Assembly: GCA_036417435.1 (NCBI GenBank) | Contig: CM070904.1 | Location: 45,577,908 to 45,641,907 of the forward strand | Source: Inia geoffrensis | Taxonomy: Eukaryota; Chordata; Mammalia; Artiodactyla; Iniidae | Direction of reading: 5' to 3' | Length of the DNA stretch: 64,000 nucleotides | Shown here: in pieces, positions 35,912 to 47,937 of the stretch | Layout: each line of letters starts with the position of its first letter | How positions within the stretch are numbered: position 1 is the stretch's first letter | Program-made: the position numbers and the translations under genes | Notes under the pieces: model-generated | Seen by the model: only the letters and a program-made list of their open reading frames with translations | Database searches by the model: none | What the model was told of the DNA's origin: nothing

Positions 35912-36094
35912 TTTTTTTTAACTGTTGTGGCCTCTCCCGTTGTGGAGCACAGGCTCCGGATGTGCAGGCTCAGTGGCCATGGCTCACGGGCCCAGCCGCT
36001 CCGTGGCATGTGGGATCTTCCCGGACCGCGGCACGAGCCCATGTCCCCTGCATCAGCAGGCAGACTCTCAACCACTGCGCCACCAGGGAAGCCC
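35912..36094 (-). mobile_element. Short cetacean SINE, 3'-shortened, minus strand
   Basis: The body is as in the other copies, but the terminal ~18 bp (GTACCGC end) is missing: the T-run passes to AACTGTTGTGGCC. Several CpGs have decayed (CGGATGTGCAGG where others have CGGACGCGCAGG), so this copy is among the older short SINEs. The tail joins an (AT)n microsatellite at 35886-35911, which obscures any TSD. Confidence 0.93.
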
Positions 36095-36520
36095 TATATT
36101 GTATATTTTTATCTTCAGATTGATTCTCCAAGAAAAAAGCCAGCCCACATTTAATGCAGCTTCTGGTTTTGTCTGATTTCATCTAATTAAATTGAAAAAA
36201 AAATCCAAAACGGTACCAATACTGACACAAAATACATCTCTTTTTTTCAGTTGCAAAGTCTGCATGAATTAGAATTTTATCTATCTTAAAAATGTGTGCA
36301 GGCCCATACAGATTAATTAAAATACAGAACTGAATAGTTGCTGTATTAGTATTTATATCTAATGAAATTCCAAGCCTGACTCACACTTTTTTCCTCAGAA
36401 GCCAGATTTGGAGCTTTCATTATGAAGATAAATGCCTAAATTCTTTACTTCACATCAGTTTCTAGACAGATATGTCTTATACATGTGTACTAATTGTCTG
36501 TAAAGATCTGGAATTTAATT
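36095..36520. other. Unassigned non-coding DNA
   Basis: No gene or repeat recognised between the SINE and the L1. Confidence 0.5.
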
Positions 36521-36534
36521 AAAAGGCACAGTAG

Positions 36535-38048
36535 TTAGGAATAAACCTACCTAAGGAGACAAAAGACCTGTATGCAGAAAATTATAAGACACTGATGAAA
36601 GAAATTAAAGATGATACAAATAGAAGGAGAGATATACCATTTTCTTGGATTGGGAGAATCAACATTATGAAAATGACTATACTACCCAAAGCAATCTACA
36701 GATTCAATGCAATCTCTATCAAACTACCACTGCCACTTTTCACAGAACTAGAACAAAAAATTTCACAATTTGTATGGAAACACAAAAGACCCTGAATAGC
36801 CAAAGCAATCTTGAGAACGAAAAACGGAGCTGGAGGAATCAGGCTCCCTGACTTCAGACTATACTACAAAGCTACAGTAATCAAGACAGTATGGTACTGG
36901 CAAAAAAACAGAAAGATAGATCAATGGAACAGGATAGAAAGCCCAGACGTAAACCCATGCACATATGGTCACCTTATCTTTGATAAAGGAGGCAGGAATG
37001 TACAGTGGAGAAAGGACAGCCTCTTCAATAAGGGGTGCTGGGAAAACTGGACAGGTATATGTAAAAGTATGAGATTAGATCACTCCCTAACACCATACAC
37101 AAAAATAGACTCAAAATGGATTAAAGACCTAAATGTAAGGCCAGAAACTATCAAACTCTTAGAGGAACACATAGGCAGAACACTCTATGACATAAATCAC
37201 AGCAAGATCCATTTTGACCCCCCTCCTAGAGAAATGGAAATAAAAACAAAAATAAACAAATGGGACCTAATGAAACTTCAAAGCTTTTGCACAGCAAAGG
37301 AAACCATAAACAAGACCAAAAGACAACCCTCAGAATGGGAGAAAATATTTTCAAATGAAGCAACTGACAAAGGATTAATCTCCAAAATTTATAAGCAGCT
37401 CATGCAGCTCAGTAACAAAAAAACATAAAACCCAATCCAAAAATGGGCAGAAGACCTAAATAGACATTTCTCCAAAGAAGATATACAGGCTGCCAACAAA
37501 CACATGAAAGAATGCTCAACATCATTAATCATTAGAGAAATGCAAATCGAAACTACAATGAGATATCATCTCACACCAGTCAGAACGGCCATCATCAAAA
37601 AATCTACAAACAAGAAATGCTGGAGAGGGTGTGGAGAAAAGGGAACACTCTTGCACTGCTTGTGGGAATGTGAATTGGTACAGCCACTATGGAGAACAGT
37701 ATGGAGGTTCCTTAAAAAACTACAAATAGAACTACCATATGACCCAGCAATCCCACTACTGGGCATATACCCTGAGAAAACCATAATTCAAAAAGAGTCA
37801 TGTACCACAAAGTTCATTGCAGGACTACTTACAATAGCCAGGACATGGAAGCAACCTAAGTGTCCATCAACAGATGAATGGATAAAGAAGATGTGGCACA
37901 TATATACAATGGAATATTAGCCATAAAAAGAAATGAAATTGAGCTATTTGTAGTGAGGTGGATGGACCTAGTGTCTGTCATACAGAGTGCAGTATGTCAG
38001 AAAGAGAAAGACAAATACCGTATGCTAACACACATATATGGAATTTAA
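36535..38048 (+). pseudogene. L1 ORF2 C-terminal pseudogene
   Basis: Codes for the region from late RT to the C-terminal zinc-knuckle domain. It includes [10 protein letters not shown] (36650s), a [10 protein letters not shown] stretch, [10 protein letters not shown] and a C-terminal [12 protein letters not shown] / CELVQPLW cysteine-histidine cluster near 37620-37690. One frame stays open apart from a TGA at 36796-36798 and a TAA at 37426-37428. A 4-nt deletion at about 37918, seen by comparison with the matching part of the other L1 (near 2865), then creates a TAG and shifts the frame. The ancestral stop after THIYGI is at 38046-38048. Not functional, and lacks endonuclease and most of RT. 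Confidence 0.95.
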
Positions 38049-38418
38049 GAAAAAAAAATGACATGAAGAACCTAGGGGTAAGACAGGAATAAAGACACAG
38101 ACCTACTAGAGAATGGACTTGATGATGTGGGGAGGGGGAAGGGTAAGCTGTGCCAAAGTGAGGGAGAGGCATGGACATATATACACTACCAAACGTAAAA
38201 TAGATAACTAGTGGGAAGCAGCCACATAGCACAGGGAGATCAGCTCGGTGCTTTGTGACCACCTAGAGGGGTGGGATAGGGAGGGTGGGAGGGAGGGAGA
38301 CTCAAGAGGGAAGAGATATGGGAACATATGTATATGTATAACTGATTCACTTTGTTATACAGCAGAAACTAACACACCATTGTAAAGCAATTATACTCCA
38401 ATAAAGATGTTAAAAAAA
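36535..38418 (+). mobile_element. 5'-truncated L1, plus strand
   Basis: A 1.9-kb insertion holding the C-terminal 40% of ORF2 and the complete 3' UTR. It ends CCAATAAAGATGTT plus an A-run, with the typical GATTCACTTTGTTATACAGC just upstream. TSD AAAAGGCACAGTAG is perfect at 36521-36534 and 38419-38432. Its body is closer to open than the large L1 at 2368-8061, suggesting a younger insertion. Confidence 0.97.
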
Positions 38419-38432
38419 AAAAGGCACAGTAG

Positions 38433-38929
38433 AATTCAAATTAAGTTATAGTTTTAGATTACATATTCCTGGGAACATTACAGCCTTCATATTGCTGGCT
38501 TTTCAGTGTTTCATAGAAAAGCTTTATTAAAAACCTTTAAAGTGAGATTAATTTAAGTTTAAATTGTGACTTACAGAACTCTTCCAGCTAGCCTGAAGCA
38601 AAACTACATCCAATTCAAAATTAGAAAAGAAAAAGAAAAAACTTAGCAATCTCAAATCTTTTAACTGGTACTAACCCTTATTTCATTTTGAATTTCTACA
38701 ATCCACAGAGAAATTAACCATACTGTATAGACTATCAGTTCATCTAAATTATTGAAGAGGAATGCCAAGTGTATGACACTGTGTGTAAGTACGTGTGTTA
38801 ACTCAATAACTTAGGAGTGGAAGGAAAAATAAGGTAAGTTTGCTAATTATAATTCAAGATTACCTAGGGATGTTCTTTGAATACTCATTTTTAATTATAG
38901 CACAAATCCAATCTGTCAGAAAATTATAT
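38433..38929. other. Unassigned non-coding DNA
   Basis: AT-rich, nothing recognised. Confidence 0.5.
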
Positions 38930-39640
38930 TGCCTTATCTTCAATTTATATCCAGAAAGTGATTATTTCTTATCACCTCCAATGCTACTACTCAACTCTAG
39001 TTACCATTGTCAAATCCCTGCTTGTTATAGTAAACTCCAACTACACTCCCATTTCTACCCTTCCCCACTACAACGTATTCTCAACAGTGTTCAGAGTGAC
39101 GCTTTAGAAACCTGACTGAGGGCTTGGTGCTCCTCTGCTCAAAACTCTCCAGTGGCTTCCATCTTCCAGCTTCCCAAAGTAGTCCTTGCCTTTATCAACA
39201 ACGCCCTCTAACATCTGACCCAGGATGACTTCCTGACTCCAACCTTCTCCCTTCCTGGACACTCTGCCCCAGCCAAACTCCCATCTCAGAACTCTTTCCC
39301 TGGCTACTCCTTCTCCAAGTGCTCCTCTCCGTATATTCACAGCTCTTCAAATTCTTGCTCAAACATTACCTTTTCATTGAAGTATTCCTTGAACATTGGA
39401 TTTAAAATTGTAATTCCCCCCCACTGCCAAAGTCTCCGATCCCTTTTCCCTACTTTATTTTTCCCATAGTCTTTATCCCTTTCTAAAACATATCATTTAT
39501 TATGTACTATGTTTATTGTCTGTCTCACCATCTGAGGATGTAATCTCCAAGAGAGCATTTTTTAAAAATTTTGCTTACTGATGTATCCCCAGCACCTAGA
39601 AAAGTGCTGGGCATATAGGCTATCAAGGAACAAGGTAGGT
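38930..39640 (+). mobile_element. L2 LINE 3'-end relic
   Basis: Long, diverged match to the L2 3' end in order: TCAACAGTGTTCAGAGTGAC, TGCTCAAAACTCTCCAGTGGCTTCC, CTGCCCCAGCCAAACTCCCATCTC, CTCAAACATTACC, TTATTGTCTGTCTCACC, GATGTATCCCCAGCACCTAG, AAGTGCTGGGCATATAGG. L2 is extinct in mammals; this copy is a fossil. The frames here (38840-39340) are fragments of it or chance. Confidence 0.85.
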
Positions 39641-39915
39641 ACAATCAGAGGGCCATGGTGGTTCACAGGAGAAAAAGGGGAATAATCAGTTCAAGAAATA
39701 TGTCAGAAACCTGGAAACAATTGAGATGGACCCTAAAGGACGATGGAAAAGTAGAGAGTAGGGGAGACCCAAAGCATGCTCAGAAATGTCTAGTTCCCTC
39801 AGGCCCTGGAGCACACATAAGGGAGAATTTGAAGATGACAGAGGCATATTGGGAGCATCTGGTGTAGGGCCTTGAATGCCAAGGATAAGGAGCTTATATT
39901 TCATATGTGCTTTTG
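39641..39915 (-). mobile_element. L2 fragment in opposite orientation
   Basis: The stretch at 39865-39910 (TAGGGCCTTGAATGCCAAGGATAAGGAG) reads as the complement of the L2 block just upstream of the 3' end. The boundaries of the rest are unclear. It faces the neighbouring plus-strand L2. Confidence 0.5.
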
Positions 39916-41701
39916 TTTTATTTTTATCCCTTGTAATAATCTAAAAGATAGCATACTAATAAGCACAGGCTACTACGCTTGTAAAGCGGTTCCAACTGAA
40001 CTGTGACTACAAAAGGATCTATCTAATTCTACCATCTCCTGAATCATTGTATATTTTCTGCTTTCTATTTGCTGGCTCAACTTTTATTTTGTGCTTCTAA
40101 CCACAGAAAATGTTCAGTAAGTAGCTCAGCTAATTAGAACTTATTTTGAGCCTCTACATGAAACAGAGTAACTAAAAAAGTAAAATAAATAAAAAATAAG
40201 CCTCCCCAGTGTGTGAATTCTTGGTTCACGGTGTAGGTTTAATTAGAATTGGATTAGAATCAAGATCAAGGGTGGTCATACATCTTCTAATTAATTTCAG
40301 GATTTGGCATTTGAACTCTTCTGCAAGTTCTGGTCAATTTTACTTTTTCGCTCTCTTGATTCTTGCTAGAAAAGCAAAGCAGCTAGTAAATGTTCATTCT
40401 AGACACTAATTGCAAAGTTGCAAAATCTACTTCCGTGAGCGACAGTGTAAGTACATCTGGCCTCACAAAATACAGCTTTCTCATTGCATTACTATAAAAA
40501 GTGATTGAATATTAATGTCATAATAAATGCTAGCCTCATATTAACTTAGGTTAAAAAAACAACAACAACAAAGCTTTGGCAATACAGAAAACACACGTTC
40601 TCCTTTGTTCTCTTTTGGCACTCTCATATGAACCTTTCAATCTAAAGATTCAATGATTCACAATCAAGGAGTATTATAAATGAAACAAACAGTATTATTA
40701 GTGGTACTACCAAATACTCTCAAGTTTATTTACTTTATGTAAATTAAGTCTTGAATAGCTTTTCAGGACTTTTTTTGGTAATATGTGTGTGTGTGTACAT
40801 GTCACACTGGGGAAACAAAGGCCCACAACAGTACTATTTGACTCTTTAAGCCCATGTTAAAATTCAGAGTAAATCAAGACTTCATTGATGAGAGGAAAAG
40901 TACTAGAAAATACCAGTTTTTGTTATCCTTGTTTTACTCTTTCAAATATTGATACTCATAATCTATATAGTAGTTATTTTGTAAATATCACAGTAACGAA
41001 ATGGTCTCCATAAGGAAAATAGATACAAGTTTAACCTCTTGCTTCAAGGGGAGCTCTTATTATGTATTTTGATACTTATGATTTTGGTGTTAGTCTTAAT
41101 TGGAGTATAGCTTCCTACAAAGAACCTCTAGTAATATATGATTTACTCATAAAAACTAGTAGTTCTATGGAATGTTGCAATGATATTTAACAGGAAAAAT
41201 AGAATAAAATAAAAATTAACAAAGCTTCCTAAGTTTCACTTTGTACAAGATAGAAAAAATATATATACCATCTATTTTCACATAAGGATGAAGAACATAT
41301 TTAAATATTCTCAATCAGATGACCTGTTGTTTCACTGCATGATATTTGTCCTTGTTAAGCCGTGGTGCCAAAAGATTATTGCATTTTAAAGCTATTTCAA
41401 GGCTAAAAATATTCAAAATTTCTACTTCATAAAAATGTAAATTTGCATAAACCAATTTACACTCTTAGAACACAAGGAGCATGAAACTAGATTCTTCTTA
41501 TTACATTAGGACTTGTGAATGTCAGATCAGAAGTGTATATTTTGATTACTATTTTTATAGAAATATAATGAAAGTTCACTAGATAGTTCATACTTTTAAG
41601 AAAAGTGGGCCAATCCTTGACCAATTAAGCCATCTTTCTTTGTTTTTCCAAATGAGCAGGAGAAAGAAGAGTGAAAAAAACAGACTCTAAAATGAGCTCT
41701 G
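39916..41701. other. Unassigned non-coding DNA
   Basis: AT-rich, with an AACAACAACA patch at 40560 and a (GT)n patch at 40783-40795. No exon or repeat family recognised. Confidence 0.5.
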
Positions 41702-41945
41702 GACATATACACACTACCAAACGTAAGGTAGACAGCTAGTGGGAAGCAGCCGCATAGCAGGGAGATCAGCTCAGTGCTTTGTGACCACCTAGAGTGGTGG
41801 GATAGGGAGGGTGGGAGGGAGAAGCAAGAGGGAAGAGATATGGGGACATATGTATATGTATAACTGATTCACTTTGTTATAAAGCAGAAACTAACACACC
41901 ATTGTAAAGCAGTTATTCTCCAATAAAGATGTAAAAAAAAAAAAC
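41702..41945 (+). mobile_element. L1 3' UTR fragment, plus strand
   Basis: ACATATACACACTACCAAACG, TAGTGGGAAGCAGCCGCATAG, GGGATAGGGAGGGTGGGAGG, GATTCACTTTGTTATAAAGC, CTCCAATAAAGATG plus A12. The same 3' UTR family as 38155-38418. No clear TSD seen. Confidence 0.92.
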
Positions 41946-42022
41946 ATAGTGTAAAAAAAATCAACAATGAAATACTTGTCAAACAAGAATGGATAGCATA
42001 ATCTCTTCTGTATACATACTTG

Positions 42023-42253
42023 TTTTTTGTTTGTTTGTTTGTTTTTGTTTTTTTTTTTTTGCAGTACGCGGGCCTCTCACTGTTGTGGCCTCCCCCGTTG
42101 CGGCGCACAGGCTCCGGACGCGCAGGCTCAGCGGCCATGGCTCACGGGCCCAGCCGCTCCGCAGCATGTGGGATCCTCCCGGACCGGGGCACAGAACCCG
42201 TGACCCCTGCATCGGCAGGCGGACTCCCAACCACTGCGCCACCAGGGGAGCCC
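42023..42253 (-). mobile_element. Short cetacean SINE, minus strand
   Basis: Body 42061-42253 in complement; the tail on the left is a (GTTT)n tract plus T-run (42023-42060). CpGs are well preserved (GCGGCGCACAGG, CGGACGCGCAGG). A candidate TSD is diverged: TGTATACATACTTG (42009-42022) against TGTGTTTATACTTG (42254-42267), 11 of 14 matching. Confidence 0.95.
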
Positions 42254-42267
42254 TGTGTTTATACTTG

Positions 42268-43138
42268 AAAAGTTAATTATATAAATTTGAAACACTTGCA
42301 TTTTATTATTATTTTTGCTTTGTTTTAAAAGGTGAGTAGTTTGTGTAAGAGGTGCATTTTGTTGTTAATGACGCATACTCAAAGGAACTAAATGAATTGA
42401 AGTGTGTGACATTCTAGGTACACTCCACAGTTTGCCTTTGTTTTTTGCAGGCTGTAGATAATTCTATAGAATATTTTCTCAGTAAATCACGTTATAAGTA
42501 CTTAATAACTAAATTTCATAATTTTATTTTGCTGGGTCTAGACAACCACACTAAAGATCTGTGGAGGCCAGGCGGTGCAATGGTGCAAAAAGGCAGCACC
42601 TCTTATCAAAAGGATTGTCTCTGCATCAACTGCCAACTTGTTCTAGGCCTTTTGTTCAACAATCTCACTCTCAACCCAGGGTCAGACTTGAACTTCTCAT
42701 TTGGATGTTTACCCTTGCCCACATTTGATTACACATAATAAGTTGACTCAATAAATATAATTATCTCCTCCCCAACCCAATGTCAATGTTGCACATTGGC
42801 CTATGACTACTTTTAGGATAATCCCTAATTTCTTGGTATTCAGGTTAATTCTTCATTGTATTTCCTTGTAGTGACCTTGTAACTCAATTCCCTGGCATGA
42901 AGTGATTGGTTCAGGTCATATGCTCACTCTTTTTAATACAGTGATTTCTACTTTCTGTCTGAAGATCCCAGTAAAGCCATGTGATTACCAAGAGCACGAG
43001 TACTGTAGAACATGGCAGACCTCTTCTTTGGTCCATTCTGCAAGAACACTCACAGCTCGCAAGGTAAGATAAGCCAACTCATGCTAGTGGGTGGGCCAAT
43101 GACTGGGTATAAAGGGAAGACATTAATTCTTCCAGGAT
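42268..43138. other. Unassigned non-coding DNA
   Basis: A 97-codon plus-strand open frame (42445-42738) has no recognisable domain. No clear repeat. Confidence 0.5.
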
Positions 43139-43145
43139 CATTCAC

Positions 43146-43709
43146 ATTTTTTTTATTGAAGTATAATTGATTTCCAATATTATATTAGTTTCAGGTGTAC
43201 AACATAGTGATTCAATATTTTTATAGATTATACTCCATTTAAAGTTATTACCAAAAAATGGTTATATTTCCCTGTGCTATACAATATATCCTTGTTGCTT
43301 CTCTATTTTATACATAGTTTGCATCTTTTTTTAAAATCTTTATTAGAGTATAATTGCTTTACAATGTTGTGTTAGTTTCTGCTGTATAACAAAGCGAATC
43401 GGCTATATGTATACATATACCCCCATATCTCTTCCCTCTTGCGTCTCCCTCCCTCCCTCCCAACCTATCCCACCTCTCTAGGTGGTCACAAAGCACCGAG
43501 CTGATCTCCCTGTGAGATGCGGCTGCTTCCCACTAGCTATTTTACGTTTGGTAGTGTGTATATGTCAATGCTACTCTCTCACTTCATCCCAGCTTAAACT
43601 TCCCCCTCCTCGTGTCTTCAAGTCCATTCTCTATGTCTGCGTCTTTATTCCTGTCCTGCCCCTAGGTTCCTCAGAACCTTTTTGTTTTTTTAAGATTCCA
43701 TATATATGC
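43146..43709 (-). mobile_element. Two L1 3' ends joined, possibly one composite insertion
   Basis: 43327-43709 is the young-type L1 3' UTR on the minus strand (ATCTTTATTAGAGTATAATTGC at its end, CCTCTCTAGGTGGTCACAAAG inside). 43150-43326 is an older L1 3' end, the same family as 31884-32068, in the same orientation. The pair is bracketed by CATTCAC plus T's at 43139 and 43710. If that 7-bp match is a TSD, both parts arrived together as an L1 with a 3' transduction. Otherwise a young L1 landed beside an old one. Confidence 0.8.
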
Positions 43710-43716
43710 CATTCAC

Positions 43717-45410
43717 TTTTTAACATGAGACAACTAGATGCACAACGACTTAATCCAATGAATGGTTCACTAAGGGTGAAATTCCAGGCACAATGGGAAG
43801 CTAAGGAAAACATGGTTTGATGCCGGGATGCAGATTTAGCAGATAGTTCTCACATCTCATATAAGTAAATATTTTTCTCCTTCTGATGTGTGCCAGTCTA
43901 CCCCTGCCTCTCTAGAGGATTTTATGTGGCTATCAAGTAGATACCTCTACCCCCTTTTTCCTCTAGGGTTGGTTTCCATTTTTATAATAACACCATTTCT
44001 TCTTTCTAACAAGACTTTCATATAATATGTATTTTGATATATACTCTCAATCTTTTAACAAAACAGAATATGCCCACATATGATCAATTGAATATAAATT
44101 CCATTTTGGTCCATGCTATCAGGCAGCTGTGAAAACAAAGAAAAAAAGTGTATGACTGTTTTTAGCCTCACATTGCAGCTGTGAATGGAAGAGGTTTGTC
44201 AACTAGTCTTGGCATCAGTATAAAGAGCTCAGCTCATGACACAGTATGCTAGGAAGTAAGTGATTATAAGACTCAGATTATCATTTGGTGTAACCGTTGA
44301 AATGTACTTAGTTCCTGATTGTAATGGTATGAGAAAGAAGTTATAGTCATCCTTGTTTTATTTGATAAAATTCTAGTCTCCTTTCCACGCGACAGATGCA
44401 GTTCCTGGATTTATAGAGAGAGGTATATAATTTATTTTGGAGAAGTTTAGCTCATTTTATTATTTCTCCAGGAAGTTATGCTTTTGTTTATATGGAAAGA
44501 CTGATAAATATCACGACGACTGACATCAAAGCCAAAGAGAAACCACACTAACCAGGGAAGACCTCGCTGGCCCCTTGAAGCTGTCGGCCAAAAATGGCTC
44601 CAAAATCAGTTTTGCAAATGGCCTGTACTTTCACTACAATCATACTGATTAGAAATGACACTTTCAGATGCATCACGTACAAAGGCAATAGCCATATTGT
44701 TTTACAAAAGAGCAGTTATAGAATGGAATCAGTAAAATCTAAAACCTATATTTTATTCTGAGTAGATTCATTTCTAAGAGGTTAGTCATACCAAAAAGCA
44801 AAACAAAAACTAGGTAATACAAAATATTAATGACACAAGGGTACTATCTACATAGTGATAGCACACAGTGAATTCCTGTGAGAATGCAAGCATGTTGGGT
44901 AATTCTGGTGCCACCCAAAATGGCATACTACCCCAAAACCACTTATATATACTTACAAAGACACACATAAATAAAAACATTTGTAACCAATACAAGTTTA
45001 CTGAAATAAGCTAAAATACTCCTCAGGTTATTATGATTGAGAATTGGGAAAAAATTTCATACTTTCAAAGTACTAGAGAAAACATATGTTGAGCCTAAGA
45101 CAAACACACATTTCTGATTTTACCTGGTGCAAAGTTATTAGCTCTTTGAACAAACTTTACTTCATCTTTTCTGATTATCGGGCCAGAGTAGAAAAAGGTT
45201 CCCTGAACCCAGAGTGAGGGTGCCAGAGCCTCTTTCATCCCGCAGCCATCCAGCAGCTCATAGTCACTGCTACAATGTCAGATAACCCCTTCAACAGGGC
45301 TTTCCAGAACATGGTGACTGTCCAACAGACCTCTATTCTACTGGTATTTACACTCCTTTCTCTTTCCATATAGGTCATTTACAGAGTACTGAACAGAGTT
45401 CAGTGGATGT
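43717..45410. other. Unassigned non-coding DNA
   Basis: No recognised repeat or exon. 44540-44720 is slightly GC-richer but has no open frame of note. Confidence 0.5.
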
Positions 45411-45502
45411 ATGTATATGTATAACTGATTCACTTTGCTGTACAGCAGAAAGTAAGATAACATTGCAAATCAACTCTACTCCAGTAATTTTTTTTTTTTT
45501 TT
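45411..45502 (+). mobile_element. Short L1 3'-end fragment, plus strand
   Basis: ATGTATATGTATAACTGATTC, CTTTGCTGTACAGCAGAAAG, CAACTCTACTCCAGTAATT: the last ~75 bp of an L1 3' UTR, with a T-run (45487-45502) where the A-tail is expected. This is diverged, and I see no TSD. Confidence 0.78.
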
Positions 45503-45560
45503 AAAGTTAAACTCCTTTCTCAGCTAAGCCTCACATTTCAACAATTTCAACAATTTAGGG

Positions 45561-45752
45561 CATTGATTCTTAATTTCAGCTTGTAGAAACACCTAGAGGA
45601 CTTGTTAACTCACAGATTGCTGATCCCATCCCAGAGTTTCTCATTCAGTAGATCTAGGATAAGGCACCCCCCAAATTATGGGGCCCCATCATTTCTCAGG
45701 TAATCCGGATGCTGTTGATCCAGGTATCACACCTGAGGAACAAATGCCTGAA
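45561..45752 (+). mobile_element. MER5A-type DNA transposon relic
   Basis: GAAACACCTAGAGGACTTGTTAA, CAGATTGCTGATCCCATCCC, GAGTTTCTCATTCAGTAGATCT, GGTAATCCGGATGCTGTTGATCC: the MER5A (non-autonomous Charlie/hAT) order. Ends are eroded. Confidence 0.85.
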
Positions 45753-46554
45753 GACCGAGTTTCTCTAACTTCCTTTACTTTCTTTGTATGTTTGTTATAT
45801 CAATAGTCAGCTGAACTCTTTTTTTTTCCTAATTTGTATTTTGCTCCTGAGCTAGAGAATTTTACAGAAAAAACAAACAAAGAGAAAAACACTAAACCCT
45901 ATTTGCTTGACCCTCTACAAGTTCATATTAATTGAATTCCCAGGTTTTCACTGCTACTCTATAATCTGTTTTTTTCCTTTCGATTTGATAAACTGTAATT
46001 CTTCTGAAACTTCTCTATAAAATCTACTCCTGCCTCCTGAATTCACATTTGGATGCTTCATTTCTCCACTCAGCTACTATAAAGCACCTACTACATGGAG
46101 AGAAAGAGAATACAAGCAGTATTCCTATTATAATAGGGTTTTTACATTCCAATTGAGGAGACAATAAAACAAAAAATGTTAAATATAATGCCAGGTAGTA
46201 ATATGTGTGAAGAAGAAAAATAAAGCAGGGAAAATGGGTGTTTCTTGCTATACTTCTAATTATACACTTTCTTTTTTCCTAAAAGAAACTTTCCTATTTC
46301 TATTACTGGATACCATTATTATCCTGTCAGTCACGACCTCCCTCCCAGCCCCCAATCCCAAACACCTCCCCCACTCAGTCAGCATGTAATTTCTACTTCC
46401 ACATAATTTTTTCTACCTGTATGTTTACTCTTACCATTTTGGGTCAATATTTTGGTAATCTTTTTCTAGGAACTGTTTAATAGCTAACCTTCACACCACA
46501 ATTTTCTGCAGGATGTACTTAGCAAAAATAATGCTTTAGGATCATTGGTGCTAC
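45753..46554. other. Mostly unassigned; possible ancient repeat at 46080-46240
   Basis: GGAGACAATAAAACAAAAAATG and GAAGAAAAATAAAGCAGGG within 46150-46235 resemble a widespread ancient mammalian interspersed repeat, but I cannot name the family with confidence. The remainder shows nothing. Confidence 0.45.
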
Positions 46555-46690
46555 TCTATCAGCATATCCACTCTATGAGGAAAGTACTTTTATTATTCCT
46601 ATTTAGAAATGAGGAGACTAAAGTATTTTACTAAGTCACAGAACTTTGAATCCAGGTAGTATGATACTAGAACCTGGGCTTTTAACAATA
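46555..46690 (-). mobile_element. MIR SINE fragment, minus strand
   Basis: CTATGAGGAAAGTACTTTTATTAT, AGAAATGAGGAGACTAAAG, TAAGTCACAGAACTT, AGAACCTGGGCTTTTAAC: MIR complement. Confidence 0.75.
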
Positions 46691-47010
46691 GTATAGAAGC
46701 GTGGTATTAACTGATTAAGAAAGTGCAATACAAAGGACAATGACAGCAAGAAGAGGAGGATATGCACTCCTCCCAGTGGACTTGGGAAGGTTTTATCAAA
46801 CAGGAGTCACCAGGGGTAGGTCTTGTGTTACTTGGTAGCTTGAGTGTGTCTCAGGTTAAACGCCTTGTAGAAGACAAAACTCTTCCTCTCAGAGGAATGA
46901 CGTTCACATAGTGTGTGTAACAGTGTACCGATGAATTGATTGGTTAATTGATTTTAATAACATCTAAATAGAAAAAAAGTTTTATGTACTATGATGAGAA
47001 ATGTGCTTCA

Positions 47011-47226
47011 GGGGCTTCCCTGGTGGCGCAGTGGTTGAGAGTCCGCCTGCCGATGCGGGGGGCACGGGTTCGTGCCCCGGTCCGGGAAGATCCCACGTGC
47101 CGCGGGGCGGCTGGGCCCGTGAGCCATGGCCGCTGAGCCTGCGCGTCCAGAGCCTGTGCTCTGCAGCGGGAGAGGCCACAGCGGTGAGAGGCCCGCGTTT
47201 CGGGGGGAAAAAAAAAAAAAAAGAAA
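47011..47226 (+). mobile_element. Short cetacean SINE, plus strand, CpG-rich
   Basis: The most CpG-rich copy here (CGATGCGGGG, GCCGCGGGGCGGC), which suggests a young insertion with little CpG decay. The 3' end reads GCGTTTCGGGGGGAAAA instead of GCGTACCGCAAAA, a private change. TSD AGAAATGTGCTTCA (46997-47010) and AGAAATGAGCTTCA (47227-47240), one mismatch. Confidence 0.96.
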
Positions 47227-47240
47227 AGAAATGAGCTTCA

Positions 47241-47892
47241 TTTTTTTAAGTGTAAGGCTAAAGCAGATATAGAATTATAATGATAACATGGACAAATAGA
47301 TGCGACTTACGGCCTGGCATCTTCCATAAATTTCCACTATCCATTGCCAACATATCTACAGGGAGTGAACTGGGTAAGCCTAGCTCTCACAAAGGTGAGA
47401 ACAGACAAAGGAGATATTGACTAGATCTGAGAGTTATTTGGCCCATGAAACACATTAAAAGATAAAGAAGATCAACACTTCAAACCCTGTCGTAAAACAC
47501 CCTCACACTTTATTTTTGCCTGTTTCTTGGGAACTGTCAAGCCACTGCCACCTTTAAAACATAGTGACAGCTGTGTAAACTTTGGTAGAAGTTGATTCAC
47601 ATTTTTACTTCCATTTTAAACTTAAAGAACACATCTGTTAAGATATGAGTTTTATGCCTGTGCTTCAATCAAGTTGTACCATTTTTCGCTCAGCTTATAT
47701 ACAGAACCATGTTGAGACACTGAAAAGAAAAGCCCAATGTCACGTTCATTGTTTTGAAGGATATTTCCTGGGACCAGGCCTGCCAGGTGATATCATGATG
47801 GTCCTACTCCTGAGAGAATGAACCTGTGTGATAAATAACACCTTGGGTCTTTTTCAAATCATAATTTTTATGAAATATATTAGAATACATAT

Positions 47893-47937
<45 letters not shown>

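Noticed and set aside
38978..39340. 78-91-codon open frames suggesting a gene
   Set aside because: They overlap an L2 LINE relic and do not match its coding frame.
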